Source of the DNA: Pyropia yezoensis
Taxonomy: Eukaryota > Rhodophyta > Bangiophyceae > Bangiales > Bangiaceae
Length of the DNA: 64,000 nucleotides
NCBI GenBank assembly: GCA_009829735.1
Contig: CM020618.1
Location: 5,764,882 to 5,828,881 of the forward strand
Reading direction: 5' to 3'
Positions 30,453 to 41,519 of this stretch are shown here, piece after piece (within the stretch, counting starts at the first letter, position 1; each line of letters begins with the position of its first letter). The notes under the pieces were generated by a model. It searched no databases. It worked only from the letters and a program-made list of their open reading frames with translations, and was not told the origin of the DNA. A program made the translations under genes and the position numbers.

Positions 30453-32636
30453 TTACTCGTTTCCCGCCCTTGGTAGGGTGCTGTCCGCCGGGACATCCGG
30501 CTGAGGAGGTGCCCCCTCGACAACCAGTACTCCACCTGGAGCTGGCTGCCTACCCGGTGCGGGTCCGGGTGCTCGGGCGGGATACCCCCCGGTGGATGCC
30601 TTGCGTTGCGCCGCTGCCCGCCGAGACTCCTCGGGGATGAGTGGGCAGGAAGACACCCAGTGCTGGGGATCCCCACACAACATACACCCGGACGTGCCGG
30701 TCCCCCCTTGAGTTCGCATCGGGGTAGCCCCGTAGCTACGGTTGCCTCCCTCGGGCGCCCGAGTGCCTGCTCCCTGGTAGGCCTTGGGTCCTTGGGTCAA
30801 CCGGAACATGGACTCCCCCAACCGGTTGGGTCGGCCCGCAATCTGCGGAGGTGCCTCCGTGCGCACCGCCCATGTTGGCAAGGGTTGGTGAGGGTTACCC
30901 GTCACCGGGGAGTACCCCGTAGTCCGCACATACGGGACGCGCCGTCCCGTTCCTTCGTTGACCTGGAACTGGGTTCCAGCCGGGGCGATGTACGCTACCG
31001 TACCATGTTCATCAATCACCGGCGTCGCCGGTAGCAACAGGTGGCCCTGTTGGTCGACTAGAGGGTCATCCTCACCAATAGGGGTATGTTCGGTCGCCAC
31101 CAGTACTGGTGCGGCCTTACGTTCCACCTTCTCTTGCCTCGGTACCGGGGTAAGACTGGGCTTGCCTCCCTCACCCTTGGGCTTCGGGGCCAAGGCACAC
31201 TCCGGGTGTAGAACCCGGTAGGCGTCCCCTAGGGACTTGCACATATGCATCAGTCGACTGAAGTTCGTCCGTGCCGTGTTGGCGCCCCGTGCGGATATCC
31301 GCACGTAGTTGGGTACTCCTGCGAACAGGATGGCCCGTAGCTCCCCTTCTCCGAGGAGCTTCCCCAGCTCGTAGTCGAGCTCTTGGATCCGTCGTCCGAA
31401 CATCTCCTCATCCTCCCAGCTCTGGGCGGTGGCAGTGCGAAGGGCCCGATAGTGGTCCTCGCACTTGTCCTCACTGAGGTAGCTGCTCAGCAGCTCCTTC
31501 AATATCCCACGGTAATCCATGGGGGTGGCCGCGACCCTCATTCCCGGCATCGGGGATGCCTGGCGAAGAATGCCTCGCACCCGTTCATCAACAAAGAACG
31601 GGAGGATCTCCAGGGCCAGCCCCTCGTTAACGAGCGCCTTGTCTGCGGCTGCCTTGAAGCTAGTCAAGAAGCCGATGACTGCCAACGGGCGTCCGTTCGG
31701 CCCCCCGAACATAGGGACTCCCTTCATAAGGGTCTGCATAGAGCGGATCGCCCGATGCGACGTATTACGCATCGATTCCGATACGGTGGTAGAGCGGTCC
31801 TCCAAACGATAACGTTCCGGAGTAAGAACCGACCGGAAGACCTCGTCGACGATCTCCGTGTCAGCGTCCTGGATATCCAGTCGCTTAGCCAGTTGATGAG
31901 CGAACTCATCGGACTCCATCCGCTTCAGTAGGCTCGCAGTTACCTGCGCGGTCATAGCTTCCACCACTGAAGATGGTACTTCAGGCGTCGGCACCTCGGG
32001 AACCCGAGTTGCCTGGCCTCCTTCGTCGTGGGGGTACTGCGAGAGGGTACCCCCTCCCCCAATAATCGACTCTCCCCCGGCGTAAGTATCCGCCGGGTCG
32101 TGTCCGCGGAGTCCGCTTCGGGTGCTCCGAGCGTATCGCTCCGTGTGACTCCGTTCCAACTCTGCCGACGAGTCGGACCCATACCCCATTGTGTCCGGGG
32201 GTTGTCCAGGAGTAGCAACCCCGGGATTGACCCTGGTGGACTCCGAAAGTAGTCCGGCCGGTTCGAACCGTACCGGTGTGGGAGGAACACGACGGGGTCC
32301 CGTCGTGTGCCGTGTTGACATCAACACTGCCATTGCGTCCTCCGTCCGATCTTGACGGGCGTCGAGCCCGGAAAACCGGGCCTCGATGCGGGCCAATGAT
32401 GCCATCAGGGAATCCCCCGGTGAAGGAGGCGGCGGAGTGAGGTCGGTCGACGACAGTTGAGGCGGGCCCCCGCCTCCTGCCGTCCGAGCCGTGCCAAACG
32501 TCGATCCGGCACCGGAAAGCATTGGCGTCTCAATGTTATCGATCGGGTTCCCGATCCCGGTTCCCGTAGTCACCTCCGGAGTCGGCGTAGACGCCGATCC
32601 GTCATCTTGAACGTTCCCCGTCTCTTGGGTAGACAT
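30453..32636 (-). CDS. gag: Gag polyprotein, copy 2
   Basis: About 727 aa from the ATG at 32636, with the same CCHC zinc knuckle as copy 1 (CMLCGDPQHWVSSC). Near identical to copy 1 with a few substitutions. The open frame means it could still supply structural protein although its pol is defective. Confidence 0.92.
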   Translation of the reverse strand: MSTQETGNVQDDGSASTPTPEVTTGTGIGNPIDNIETPMLSGAGSTFGTARTAGGGGPPQLSSTDLTPPPPSPGDSLMASLARIEARFSGLDARQDRTEDAMAVLMSTRHTTGPRRVPPTPVRFEPAGLLSESTRVNPGVATPGQPPDTMGYGSDSSAELERSHTERYARSTRSGLRGHDPADTYAGGESIIGGGGTLSQYPHDEGGQATRVPEVPTPEVPSSVVEAMTAQVTASLLKRMESDEFAHQLAKRLDIQDADTEIVDEVFRSVLTPERYRLEDRSTTVSESMRNTSHRAIRSMQTLMKGVPMFGGPNGRPLAVIGFLTSFKAAADKALVNEGLALEILPFFVDERVRGILRQASPMPGMRVAATPMDYRGILKELLSSYLSEDKCEDHYRALRTATAQSWEDEEMFGRRIQELDYELGKLLGEGELRAILFAGVPNYVRISARGANTARTNFSRLMHMCKSLGDAYRVLHPECALAPKPKGEGGKPSLTPVPRQEKVERKAAPVLVATEHTPIGEDDPLVDQQGHLLLPATPVIDEHGTVAYIAPAGTQFQVNEGTGRRVPYVRTTGYSPVTGNPHQPLPTWAVRTEAPPQIAGRPNRLGESMFRLTQGPKAYQGAGTRAPEGGNRSYGATPMRTQGGTGTSGCMLCGDPQHWVSSCPLIPEESRRAAAQRKASTGGYPARAPGPAPGRQPAPGGVLVVEGAPPQPDVPADSTLPRAGNE
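30459..30465 (-). promoter_or_regulatory. Programmed -1 frameshift heptamer, copy 2
   Basis: GTTTCCC on the plus strand is GGGAAAC on the coding strand, 3 nt before the gag stop, as in copy 1. Confidence 0.8.
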
Positions 32637-32842
32637 AGTCACAATCAGTCAACCGACGCAACGATCACCACGAATAAGAGAGCGAGGGGGTAGATTGGGG
32701 AGAGTAACAGTAGGTCACAGTCACAGGTAAAAGCTCAACACAATCGATCAGGTCGCAACACCACGAGTACAAGAAAAGGACCGGATCCCTATCCGTGTGC
32801 CAGGGCCGAAGACGGCGTCACCACAAGGGTGACGGAAACCCG

Positions 32843-32860
32843 TCCCCTGCTGCTCCACCA
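32843..32860 (-). promoter_or_regulatory. Candidate primer-binding site, copy 2
   Basis: On the minus strand it reads TGGTGGAGCAGCAGGGGA, one base inside the 5' LTR, identical to copy 1. Confidence 0.6.
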
Positions 32861-32861
32861 A

Positions 32862-33224
32862 TGTAGCACAATAGGAATCCGTCGCGCGTCCACTCTCAGG
32901 GAACACTCGCCAAGGGGGATCGGCACCAACGTCACCGGGAGGCCAAGGTTGCTGTCCTTGGAGCGCAAGCCACGGGACCAAGATGGGAGCCCAAATGGGA
33001 GGGGTTTGTTGTTCTACCTTGGCCGGCGGTGGATTCGCCACCGGCCCCCTCGTTATAAACCCTCGGAGACACTACTAACTACCCTCCACCCCAAGATGCA
33101 AGTCCCTCTGGTCATACGTAACTTATAGATACCGTGACCAGTACGGACTATCAACTTGAAAGCCAAGGATTAGAAGTAGCCCCCCTAATATTAGGGTCAC
33201 AATACGGACAACCATATTGCTACA
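32862..33224 (-). repeat. 5' LTR, copy 2
   Basis: 363 bp bounded by TGTAGCA and TGCTACA and highly similar to the copy 1 LTRs. Candidate target duplication CTGGT follows at 33225-33229; its partner is hidden in or beyond the gap. Confidence 0.95.
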
Positions 33225-33779
33225 CTGGTGCTCCAGCGGCAACAGCGCCGCAAATGGAGGCTGTACCTCTCCCCGCGGCGCCGGCGGTGGCGCCACGCGC
33301 GCGTCCTCCTGCTCCTCCTCGTCAGCAGCAGCAGCACCAGTAGCAGCCACCGACAAGCGCGGCGGTGGTAGAGGGCAACCAAGAGCCGCCCGTCTCGCAG
33401 TAGCGTCGAGTGCTCGGGAGGCCGCCACTGGCGGCACCGTATCGGTGTACAGCCGCGTTGAAGGGTCTACCCCACCGCCGCCCGAGGGAGCACGCCCTGC
33501 TTCTTCGGGGCTTCCACCCACTTGGTTCTTGCCCGCGCCACGTGTGGCCTTGCTGGATCCGTGCGACGTGCGCTTGGACTCCCCGTCGCTCTTGTCGGCC
33601 GCGTTGCCGGTCGCCTTGGCCTGAGGGCGGCGCGCACGGTTGGAGCGCGCTTTCTTCTTGGTCAGTGGTCTGAACCGGCCACCGCCGCCGCGTGCCGCCC
33701 CCGCCACGGACGCTTGTCGCGTCGCCCAATTGGCGGCGCTGCGGGCGTGGCGCCTCCGAAATGGGGTGGCCGACCTCGA

Positions 33780-34500
33780 GCCATCCGCCGGCCCACCACT
33801 ACCACCCGCAGCAGCGGCAGCGGCAGCGACAGCAACAGGGGCAGCGGCAGCGGCAGCGGCAGCGGCAGCGGCAGAGGCAGCGGCAGCGGCGGCGGCAGCG
33901 GCAGCGGCACGAGCACCTGCACGGGGACCGGCACCGGCAGCCTCAGCCGCAGCCGCAGCAGCCGCCAAAGCGCTCGCTGCTGTATCCGTGACTTCTGCGA
34001 CGGCTGCTGCCGGCGCTGACAGCGCTGCTGGTTCGGGTGCTGCTGGTGCGGGTGCTGCTGGTGCGGGTGCTGCTGCTGCTGGTGCTGCTGGTGCGGGTGC
34101 TGCTGGTGCGGGTGCTGCTGGTGCAGGCGCTGCCGGTGTTGGTTCTGGTGCTGCTGGTGTTGGTGCTGCAGGTGCTGGTTCGGGTGCTGCAGATGCTGGT
34201 TCGGGTGCTGCTGCTGCTGCTGCTGCTGCTGCTGCACGCACACCTGCATCAGAACCAGCACCCTCACTCGCCGGAGCAGAACGAGCACCTGCACCGGCAC
34301 TGGCACCGGAATCGGCAGCAGCAGCCGTAGCCGCAGCCGCAGTACCCGCCAAGGCGCTCGCAGCTGTTCCTCTGGCTTCTGTCTCGGCTGAACGCGATGA
34401 TGCTGTTGCTGGTGCTGCCTCCGGTACGGGTGTCGGTACTGCTGCCGGTGCTGCTGCCGGTGCTCCTGCTGGTGCTGCTGCTGGTGCTGCGGGCGCATCC
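33780..34500. repeat. GCT/GCG-rich imperfect repeats coding Ala-Pro tract
   Basis: Units around GCTGCTGGTGCGGGT repeat many times and code for an (APAAP)n-type tract in the ParB-like ORF. The composition keeps other frames open, giving long spurious ORFs. Confidence 0.85.
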
Positions 34501-36401
34501 TCGGGATTCGCAGGTGCCTCCGGCGGTTTGGCCGACAGAGCCCGTGTCGGCGACTGGGCCGACGGCGGTGAGGACGGTGATGACCGCAACTGGTCGTCGT
34601 CCTGCGTCAAAACGGCGGGAACAAGCGGCCGCCACACCGTCTCCACGGGCGTCTCAAAAAATTCCGACCGCGTGGCCGCGGCGTCGCCGGAGCCGTGGCT
34701 CTTGTCGTGTCCACCACCGCCACAGTCCGCATCGTCACGATCTCTGGCGTCGCCGTCGTACCGCTGGGTGTCATTGGCGGCCCTCTTGTTGCCGCCGACG
34801 TCAGCATTTACAGCGGGAATGACAGTGACCTGGGGCTGCTGCTGCTGTACCGGCCGCACCTTGCCTGCAGTTGCTGTGGCAGCGGCCGCAGCGGCAGCGG
34901 TCGCCACAATGTCCTCTGCAATTGTGCTCGTCGGCGGCGGCGGTGGTGGTGGCGGCGGCTCTGTCTTGACAAACGCGTCAAAGTCCTTGGCCCACGCAGC
35001 AAAGTGGACAGTCATAAACGGCCGATGACGAACTTGGGCACCATCCCTCCCGCCTCCGTGTTGTATGACAGTCTTTCGCTGGCCAGCGACCTTGTTTACT
35101 CTCTCCACCGTGGCCATCATTTCTTCGCACAAGTGGTGGCGTACGAAAACGCCGATTAACTCGTGCCGAAGCGTCCGCGAGCGGCCCGGCTGGCGCTGCT
35201 GCAGCACTTGCAACGCCGACGCCGCCTTGTCATCGAGGGCGAGTTGTGCGTGGCGTGCAGGAAACGACTTTGCCTCCGCCGTCGCCGAGGTCGTCGGCAC
35301 GCTGGCGACCGTCGCAGGCTGCACGCGCCCATCCCCCCCCTCCCCCTCCCCCGTGGTGTGTGGCTCGTGCTGCTTATGCTGCTCCAATCCACCACGGGTG
35401 ATCCGATACAAGCGCTCAGCGGTGACCGTGTTGATGACGTGCATGATGAAAATCAATACGCACCAATAAAACGGGCTGTCCGCGCCCCGAGTCAGACGGT
35501 TCATGTGGCCGTCTGCTGTGAACCCCGCGGACCACGCCCAAGACGTATCGACCATCAGCACACGTGCAGAGTTCCTCTCAGCTGGCGGCACTCCGGATAG
35601 ATGGAGGAACGGGATGGACCCAAGTGCCCCAAACGCGAGCGTCCTGTTCGCGCGCTGGCGCAGTAGCTTGCCTCGGCCGTCACGGGCGCGTCCCTTGCCA
35701 CAGTCACGTGAACCGCCATCGACGCCGTCGACGCCATCGTGATCTTCGAAATCGTAACAGTCGTCGTCGTCTTCATCGTCGTCGTTGTCGTCCCCGCCAC
35801 TGATAGTGCCGCCGGCGACACGCGCGGCACGACGTCGCACACCGCGGGGCTCACGAGAGCGAACCGCAACAGCACCCCCGGCGGCTCCGTTCCTGTCCTT
35901 GGCGGCGGCTTCCTCCTGCAGCTTGGTGACAATGTGCTCGATGGACCCGCGCTCTGTCACGGCAGCGGCACCCAAGCTGAGCAGCTTACGCAGGGACTCG
36001 TCTCCCAAATCCTTTTGTGTTGTGATGCTACGGGGCACCGCCCCATGCGAGCGTGCTTCCTTGATGAGCGAGCCAACAGCCTTCGCCAGGTCCGCTGGCG
36101 GCATGCCCGGTGTGATGCAGTTGTACGCGCTGGCCAGTGTGGCGGCGTTGGGCGCCGTCACCCACCCAATGGCCCAGGTGAGCTGGTCACGCGCACTCAT
36201 CGGCTCTGTGCGCACCGTGACAAAGTTGGCGGCGCCGCCCAGGACGATAATGTCCGTCCTGGACAGTGGCCGCCCGTTACGACGGGATGCGACAGCAAAG
36301 AGCTCTGACTCTCGCGAGAGTGGGTGACGCTCGTTCAGGTGACGCATCAAGGCAGTAAACCGGTGGTAACCATCAATGAGCCAGTACCGTTTTCGGCGTT
36401 G

Positions 36402-36408
36402 ACCGCCG

Positions 36409-36444
<36 letters not shown>
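36402..36444. repeat. (CGC)n microsatellite
   Basis: About 12 GGC triplets (coding strand), giving a poly-Gly insert inside the ParB-like domain, immediately before the DGYHR segment. Length is likely unstable or mis-assembled. Confidence 0.9.
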
Positions 36445-37013
36445 AGCTGGTCCTTATCAAAGTCATCCCCGCCTTGTTCGCAAACGCGTAGGGAGCCTGT
36501 TACCCAGCAGTAGCCCGTCTGCTTAAACTGCTCGTAGTACAAGCCGATGACGTAGGCCCGTGACGCGCGCACACCCTCGCCAAGCATGTCAATGTCTCGA
36601 AGGGACACCGACTCTTGAACCGTGCAAAACGGGGATATAGGGCCGTCGGCGGGCGCGGCGTCGGGCCCGTCCGTGATCCGCCACGGTGGCGGACGATCAT
36701 CCGGGGGAGTCCCCGGACGTTCGTCACCTTGGACCGTACCGGCTCCATCGTCGCCGCCCAAACAGGAGCTGCTGATCCCGTCCGGCTCCGGCTCGTCCCC
36801 CCCACCGGGCTGCGGCTGCGTCAACGGGGGTACCGGTACCGGAGTCGAGTCGTCACGACCGTCGAGGTCGCCAAAGTCCAGCAGAGCGTCGTCGTAGCTC
36901 AGCGACGGTGTGGCCTCCCGGCCGTCGTCCTCGACGTCCATGTCGTCCGCGAGGGGCGGACTGGCCGCCCCAACGGAAGGCGAAGGGGATGGCGGGGGGT
37001 CAGAACACTCCAT

Positions 37014-39290
37014 ACCTGACCCCGGCGCAGAGCCCAGCGTCAGACAAGGGCACTCGGTCGTCCGTGCCGCGCGGGGGGCGACGGAGGCCGGCGTCGTTGG
37101 CGGGGGGGGGGGGGGGGGGGGGGGGGAGGTTGTTTGTCCTCAAGGGCGGGGGCAATGAAGGTTGAAAAAGAAAGGTAACCCGGGAGGCGGCGTCGGGGGG
37201 TCGACAGATGGGGGTGGGGGGGGTGGGGAGGGCGGTGCGCGAAAGGGAGAGGGGGCGGGGAGGGTGTGTGAATAGGGGAGATTCGGCCGGTGGCAGTGAA
37301 ATGGGTCGCGTCTCGATCCCGCGACACGACCGCGGCCCAGACACGAGAATTAGAGCAGGGGGGGGGGGGCGGGACGTCACGCGGATGGTGGCAGGAAGCA
37401 CCCCCCGGAAGAGGGGAGCGGGGCGAGGACGAGGAGCCGCGTGCCTCGGCGCACATGCACAGGAAGGGGGGGGGTGGGGGGAGGGGGGCGGGCGGGGTCG
37501 TGCCACGTCAGAAGCCCTCGAGTTCGTGCGTTTGTTGCTGCCGGCGCCGGTGACAGCAAGCGGGGCACGTGCGCTGCCAGTGTGTGTGTGTGGAACCCGC
37601 AGGCACGCGCCAGTTGGATATATAAAATGGAAAGAATAGTTCCCCGCCAGGACGGTGCGGTTCGTCCAACGCGTGCACCGCCGGTTCAATTTAATGCACT
37701 TTTCGAGCAACGCCTTTGTCGTGACGGTCCGCGTGAATGATTTGACAAGCGGAGTATGTACCAGTTTCGCCGACGGGCCATTTTGTGTTGACAGTTGTAA
37801 GTGCAACTGGCCGCGCAAGCCGCGTTGCCAGTCAAATCGGCCGTCTGTTAGGGACATGGTGTAAGACCCGCCGCGCTGGCCCTCGCCGGCTGCGGCGCCC
37901 GGATGCTGCTGCGATGCCCGGCGCCTGGTCGCCTGCATAGCGCTGCCGCCCTTCCCGCCCACGCCTCAGCTGCCGCAGCCCTTTCCCCCAATGCCACAGC
38001 TGCCCCCCCCTGCCGCCCATGCCGTCGCTGTCAACGTCAACAACGCTGGCGGCGGCTGTAGCAGCGACGGCAGCCGCCTCAGCTGCGTCACGTAGTGCTA
38101 CTCCCGCTGCGGCCGCGGCGGCACTGGCTGCGCTTGTCGCGTGGCGCGCCGACCCTCGGATGGGGATGGCGGCGGCGATTGAAGCTATGCGGGCAGAGCT
38201 TCCCCCCGGGTCGCCGGCGGGCTCTCCCAGTGGCTTCCCTGCCGGACTCGCCCCTGGACTCCCGCCTGGGTTTCCTGTCGGCTTCCCGGGGGGGTTCTGG
38301 ACCGCCTCCCCAGGGGGCTTCCCGTGAGGCTTCCTGGCGGGTCCCTTCTCAGGCCTGGCAAGCCTACCTGGCATGGCCGGCGGCGGCGGCGGCAGCGATG
38401 TCGGCGGCGGTGGCAGAGGTGGTGGGCTCCGCGCCGGCATTGCCATGGGCGCGGGCGACCATTGCAGCGGTAGCGGGGGCCTAGGGGACACCATCGTGTT
38501 CGCTGACTATGTGCATCCTTCTGTGGCAGCCGATAGCGGGCTGGTGGCGTTTGTGCGCGGTGGGGGCGTGTGGGTGGCGGCGGCTGCTGAGGAGCGGCAG
38601 TTGACTTTTTCAGGTGGCTGTGCCGGCTGTGGCGGCTGCTCGTGTGGGCTGCCCCGGGGGGGAGGGGGGGGGGGGGGGGGGGGGGGGCTGCGGCCTGCGA
38701 TTGCCTGGACTTCCGCTTGGGTGGAGGCGGCGGAAGGAAGCGCGTCGCTGCCGGGGGAGGTCTCTGAATACGTCATGCCAAAGGAGTTTGAGCTGAAAGT
38801 GGGCTTTTGGGTGTCCCCCCCCGTCGGGAGGGGAGGAGAAACAGGAAGGTGGATGGCCGCGAGGGGTGGGCTCGGGGGATGGCGCAGCCACCGGCGACGC
38901 CCGTGCCGCCGACGGGAAACTACACTGGCAGGGATCGCGCTACCCACCCCTTTCCTCCATAGAAGGCCGCCGCGCCCGTACTCCGCCCGCCCAACCGCCG
39001 ACCGTCCACCCCGTCTGCACCGCAACGCTCCACACCTCCACGCCAAATGCAAGCACCCCCCCACTGACAAGCACGCAACCCAGCAGCCGTCACAACCCAC
39101 ACCACCTGGGAAATGAAGAGGGGGAGGGGGGGGGGGGGGGGGGGGGGGGGAAGGGGGGGAGCGGGGGTGGGGCGGGGGGGGCGCAGGGGGGGGGCGGGGG
39201 GGGGGGGGGGGGGGGGGGGGGGGGCGACGCGTCAACAGCGGCACTAGCACGGCTGGAAAAACCGCACCGGCGGTGCGGGCGGGCGCCCCC
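37014..39290. other. Upstream region of the ParB-like gene; no supported gene; long poly-G tracts
   Basis: Pure G runs occur at 37102-37126 (25 nt), 38664-38687 (24), 39126-39150 (25) and 39196-39224 (29). ORFs here are Gly/Pro-rich with no motif. A TATA-like stretch, TATATAAAATGG, lies near 37618. A 102-codon plus-strand ORF at 38019-38327 has a plausible start, but I cannot support it as a gene. Confidence 0.5.
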
Positions 39291-39299
39291 CTCCCCAGA

Positions 39300-39565
39300 G
39301 GGAGGAGGCGGCGCGCATGGTGGGATGGACGTATCGCCACACCGCGCGGAATCCCCGCGCGCGGGCGCATGCAGGGAGCCGTCCACGGCAAAGTCTTTCA
39401 CGGGCGCGGCTGGCCGGATCCCCACCCGGCCGGGTCGCCGCATATGCATAATGCGTGCACCGGCCACCCGGGACGTGGCCGTCAGCGACGGGCGTGGCAG
39501 TCGATGGAGGCGTCGGTAGTTGTATCAATTACCATTACAGGAGTCCTGATTGTGAAGTCTCGCTA
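39300..39565. repeat. Dispersed repeat, copy A
   Basis: Shares GGCAAAGTCTTTCACGG, GGCTGGCCGGATCCCCACC, CGCCGCATATGCAT and GTTGTATCAATTA with copy B (40860) and, in part, copy C (45350). At its left it carries, on the minus strand, a segment coding FRAVWRYVHPTM, matching RAVWQDAHPTV in the ORFs at 41520 and 43028. Confidence 0.85.
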
Positions 39566-40698
39566 GGCGGCCGGGCGGGCCGCGGCGGCGGGGGCGGCCG
39601 CCGCCGCCCGGGCTGTGGCGACTGGGGTGGGCGGTGGTGGTGGCGGTGGCGGTGGCGGCGGGCGGGGCGGGGTGGGGGGGGAAAGGGGGGATAGAGGGGC
39701 AGGGGAGGGGCGGGGGGCGTGCAGGGAGGGCGATCCCGGGGATGGGGGAGGTGAGGGAGGGTGGGCGGGGGAGGTACCCTAGCGTCTCCCGCACGCGCAC
39801 CACACCACCGCCGTACACACACGTTCCTCTGTCTGCCGCACAAGGGGCGACGAAGATTGGGTGGGAAGGGGGGCGTTGCGGGTTGTGGTGGGGGGCACGT
39901 GCCCCTGACCTCCCCGGGGAGTGGGACGTTGCGCGGCTGTCTCGGGCTGGCGGGGTGCCCTTGGGTGGCGCAAGCGAAAACAGCCCCCAAGAGAGATGGG
40001 GGGGGGGGCGGGGGGGGGCGCGGAGGAGGCAGGCAGGGCGGGGTGGGTGCACGAGCGGGTAGTGCGGTGGGCTGCCCAGCGGGGCCGCCGCCGCCCCCCG
40101 CCTAGGGGGAGGGCGGTGCCCCCGCCGCCGCCGCCGCCCCCGCCGCGGGCCTCGAGCTCGCGGCCATTGCCCGCACGCTGGGCGCCGCCGCCGCCCGCCG
40201 TGGGCACGCCCCCGCGGCCGCCGCCGTGCGGCGACGGTGGCGGCGACGTGGCCGGCGGTGCGGCCGTCGCCGCCCGGTCTGTGGGTGGTGGGGGGGGCAC
40301 TGCCCGCGGCGGCGGGGGGCGGGGGCAGGGACCGGACGGCGGCGGCGGCCGCCGCCCCGCACATCAAGGCGGCGCTCGCCGCGGACGCGACGGGGGCGAC
40401 GGCCGCGGCGGCCGACGCGGGGGTGGCGGCGGCGCTGGTGGGGGTGGTCGAGGCGGTGCTCGGCGTGGGGGTGGGGGGGGGTTGGGGGGGGCGGGGGGGG
40501 GGGGCGACGCGCGGGGGGTGCTGGCGGCGTTGCCCGCCGACCGCAAGGAGCAGTTCAAGGGGCTGGTTGCCGCGTGGGAGGCGGGTGGGAATTACGATGG
40601 CAAGGTGTGAGAGAGGCTGGCGAGGGCACGCCGGGGGGGGGGGGGGGGGCCGACGCGCCCCCCCCCCCCCCGGCCCCCGCCGACACGCCCCCGGTGCT

Positions 40699-40729
<31 letters not shown>

Positions 40730-40859
40730 GCCGCCACCGCCGCCGCCCCGCACACCGTCGGGCGCGGCGGCTACAGCGTCGACCGCGGCAGCGGCGGAGG
40801 CGTCGGCAGCGTCGGCGGCCGCCTCCCGTGCGGCCAGCCGCCCATCCCACCCCCGCAGG
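39566..40859. other. No supported gene; extreme GC
   Basis: G-rich and C-rich homopolymers, including 29 C at 40701-40729. One plus-strand stretch ending at about 40610 reads like protein (LPADRKEQFKGLVAAWEAGG before a stop), but its upstream frame is broken at poly-G runs, so no gene model is offered. Confidence 0.4.
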
Positions 40860-41450
40860 CGCGCACGGTGGGATGGGCGTATTGCCACACCGCGCGGAAT
40901 CCCCGCTCGCGGCCGCATGCGGGGTGCCGTCCACGGCAAAGTCTTTCACGGACCCGGCTGGCCGGATCCCCACCCGGCCGGGTCGCCGCATATGCATTAT
41001 GCGTCCACCGGCCACCCGGGACGTGGCAGTCGGTGGAGGCGACGGACGTGGCAGTCGGTGGTGGCGACGGTAGTTGTATCAATTAACATTATAGCAGTCC
41101 TTTCTTCAATGATTGTCAAGTCTCGTCACTGTAGGACGGATCGTGAGGGGAGGGCGTGGGGGGGTGGGCGTGGGGGCATTCCCGTCAACACGAACAACAC
41201 GAGCAACATGAGCACCACGTCCGACACGTGCAGCGCCGGCGTGGGCCCCTCAAATTGGACTTGAAATCACTCAAGTCCCGAGTCCATATTAGACCAAGCC
41301 TGGCCGTCAGAGCACAGGCACCGGCCTGAGCCGCGTCACGCACGAGTGTCGGCGCCGTTTTTCTCGTACTCGCCTGGACCCGGCCCTCCCCCCGCCACCC
41401 TCCTCACCCACCCACCCACCGACGCCCCGCCTTGGCCCCCGTCCCCCTCC
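40860..41450. repeat. Dispersed repeat, copy B (long form)
   Basis: The first ~280 bp match copy A. The following part matches copy C up to about 41450 (shared CAACACGAGCAAC, GAGCCGCGTCACGC, and the C-rich tract ending near CCGCCTTG). It lies directly upstream of the plus-strand ORF at 41520-42317. Confidence 0.85.
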
Positions 41451-41519
41451 TCGCCGCCGACGACTTTTCCTGGCAACCGGACGGCAGCCCCTCGTGCGAC
41501 AAGCTGTCGAGAGCGGTAG

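Larger units (their letters stand above)
23882..33224 (-). mobile_element. Ty3/gypsy chromovirus, copy 2 (inverted, 3' end missing)
   Basis: Same family as copy 1, in the opposite orientation, collinear from the 5' LTR (32862-33224) to the antisense ORF, where it runs into the gap. Gag and pol are the same lengths as in copy 1 and differ at few residues. It carries an inactivating change in RT (YLDG) and a frameshift in the antisense ORF. It interrupts a ParB-like gene at 33225. Its 3' LTR and second target duplication are not visible. Confidence 0.96.
33225..37013 (-). pseudogene. ParB/sulfiredoxin-like domain protein, C-terminus cut by retrotransposon
   Basis: About 1,263 codons from the ATG at 37013 to the LTR; the ORF then reads ~33 codons of LTR, so the natural C-terminus is lost. 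An acidic Pro-rich N-terminus (1-130) is followed by a ParB/Srx-fold-like region: VSLRDIDMLG, GYCWVTGSLRVC, a poly-Gly insert, then YWLIDGYHRFTALMRHL near residue 214, and a helical region to about 380. DGxHR is the nucleotide-binding signature of ParB/Srx proteins. Later ordinary stretches contain VLMVDTSWAWS (about 500) and LRHELIGVFVRHHLCEEMM. The last third is Ala/Pro repeat. The role is unknown; this fold occurs in DNA partitioning, nuclease and kinase-like proteins. A related degraded copy lies at 46021. Confidence 0.6.

Noticed and set aside
33640..35028. 462-codon Ala-rich plus-strand ORF
   Set aside because: Complement of the Ala/Pro repeat and C-terminal part of the ParB-like ORF; no independent support.
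35480..35560. DNA methyltransferase (DPPW-like) reading of VDTSWAW in the ParB-like ORF, and of DYPSWH at 43028-43939
   Set aside because: The short D-x2-SW resemblance does not match a known catalytic motif exactly and no SAM-binding motif was identified; not strong enough for a functional call.
37000..37962. 320-codon minus-strand ORF upstream of the ParB-like gene
   Set aside because: Overlaps the ParB-like start in another frame, is Pro-rich, crosses a 25-nt homopolymer and has no motif.
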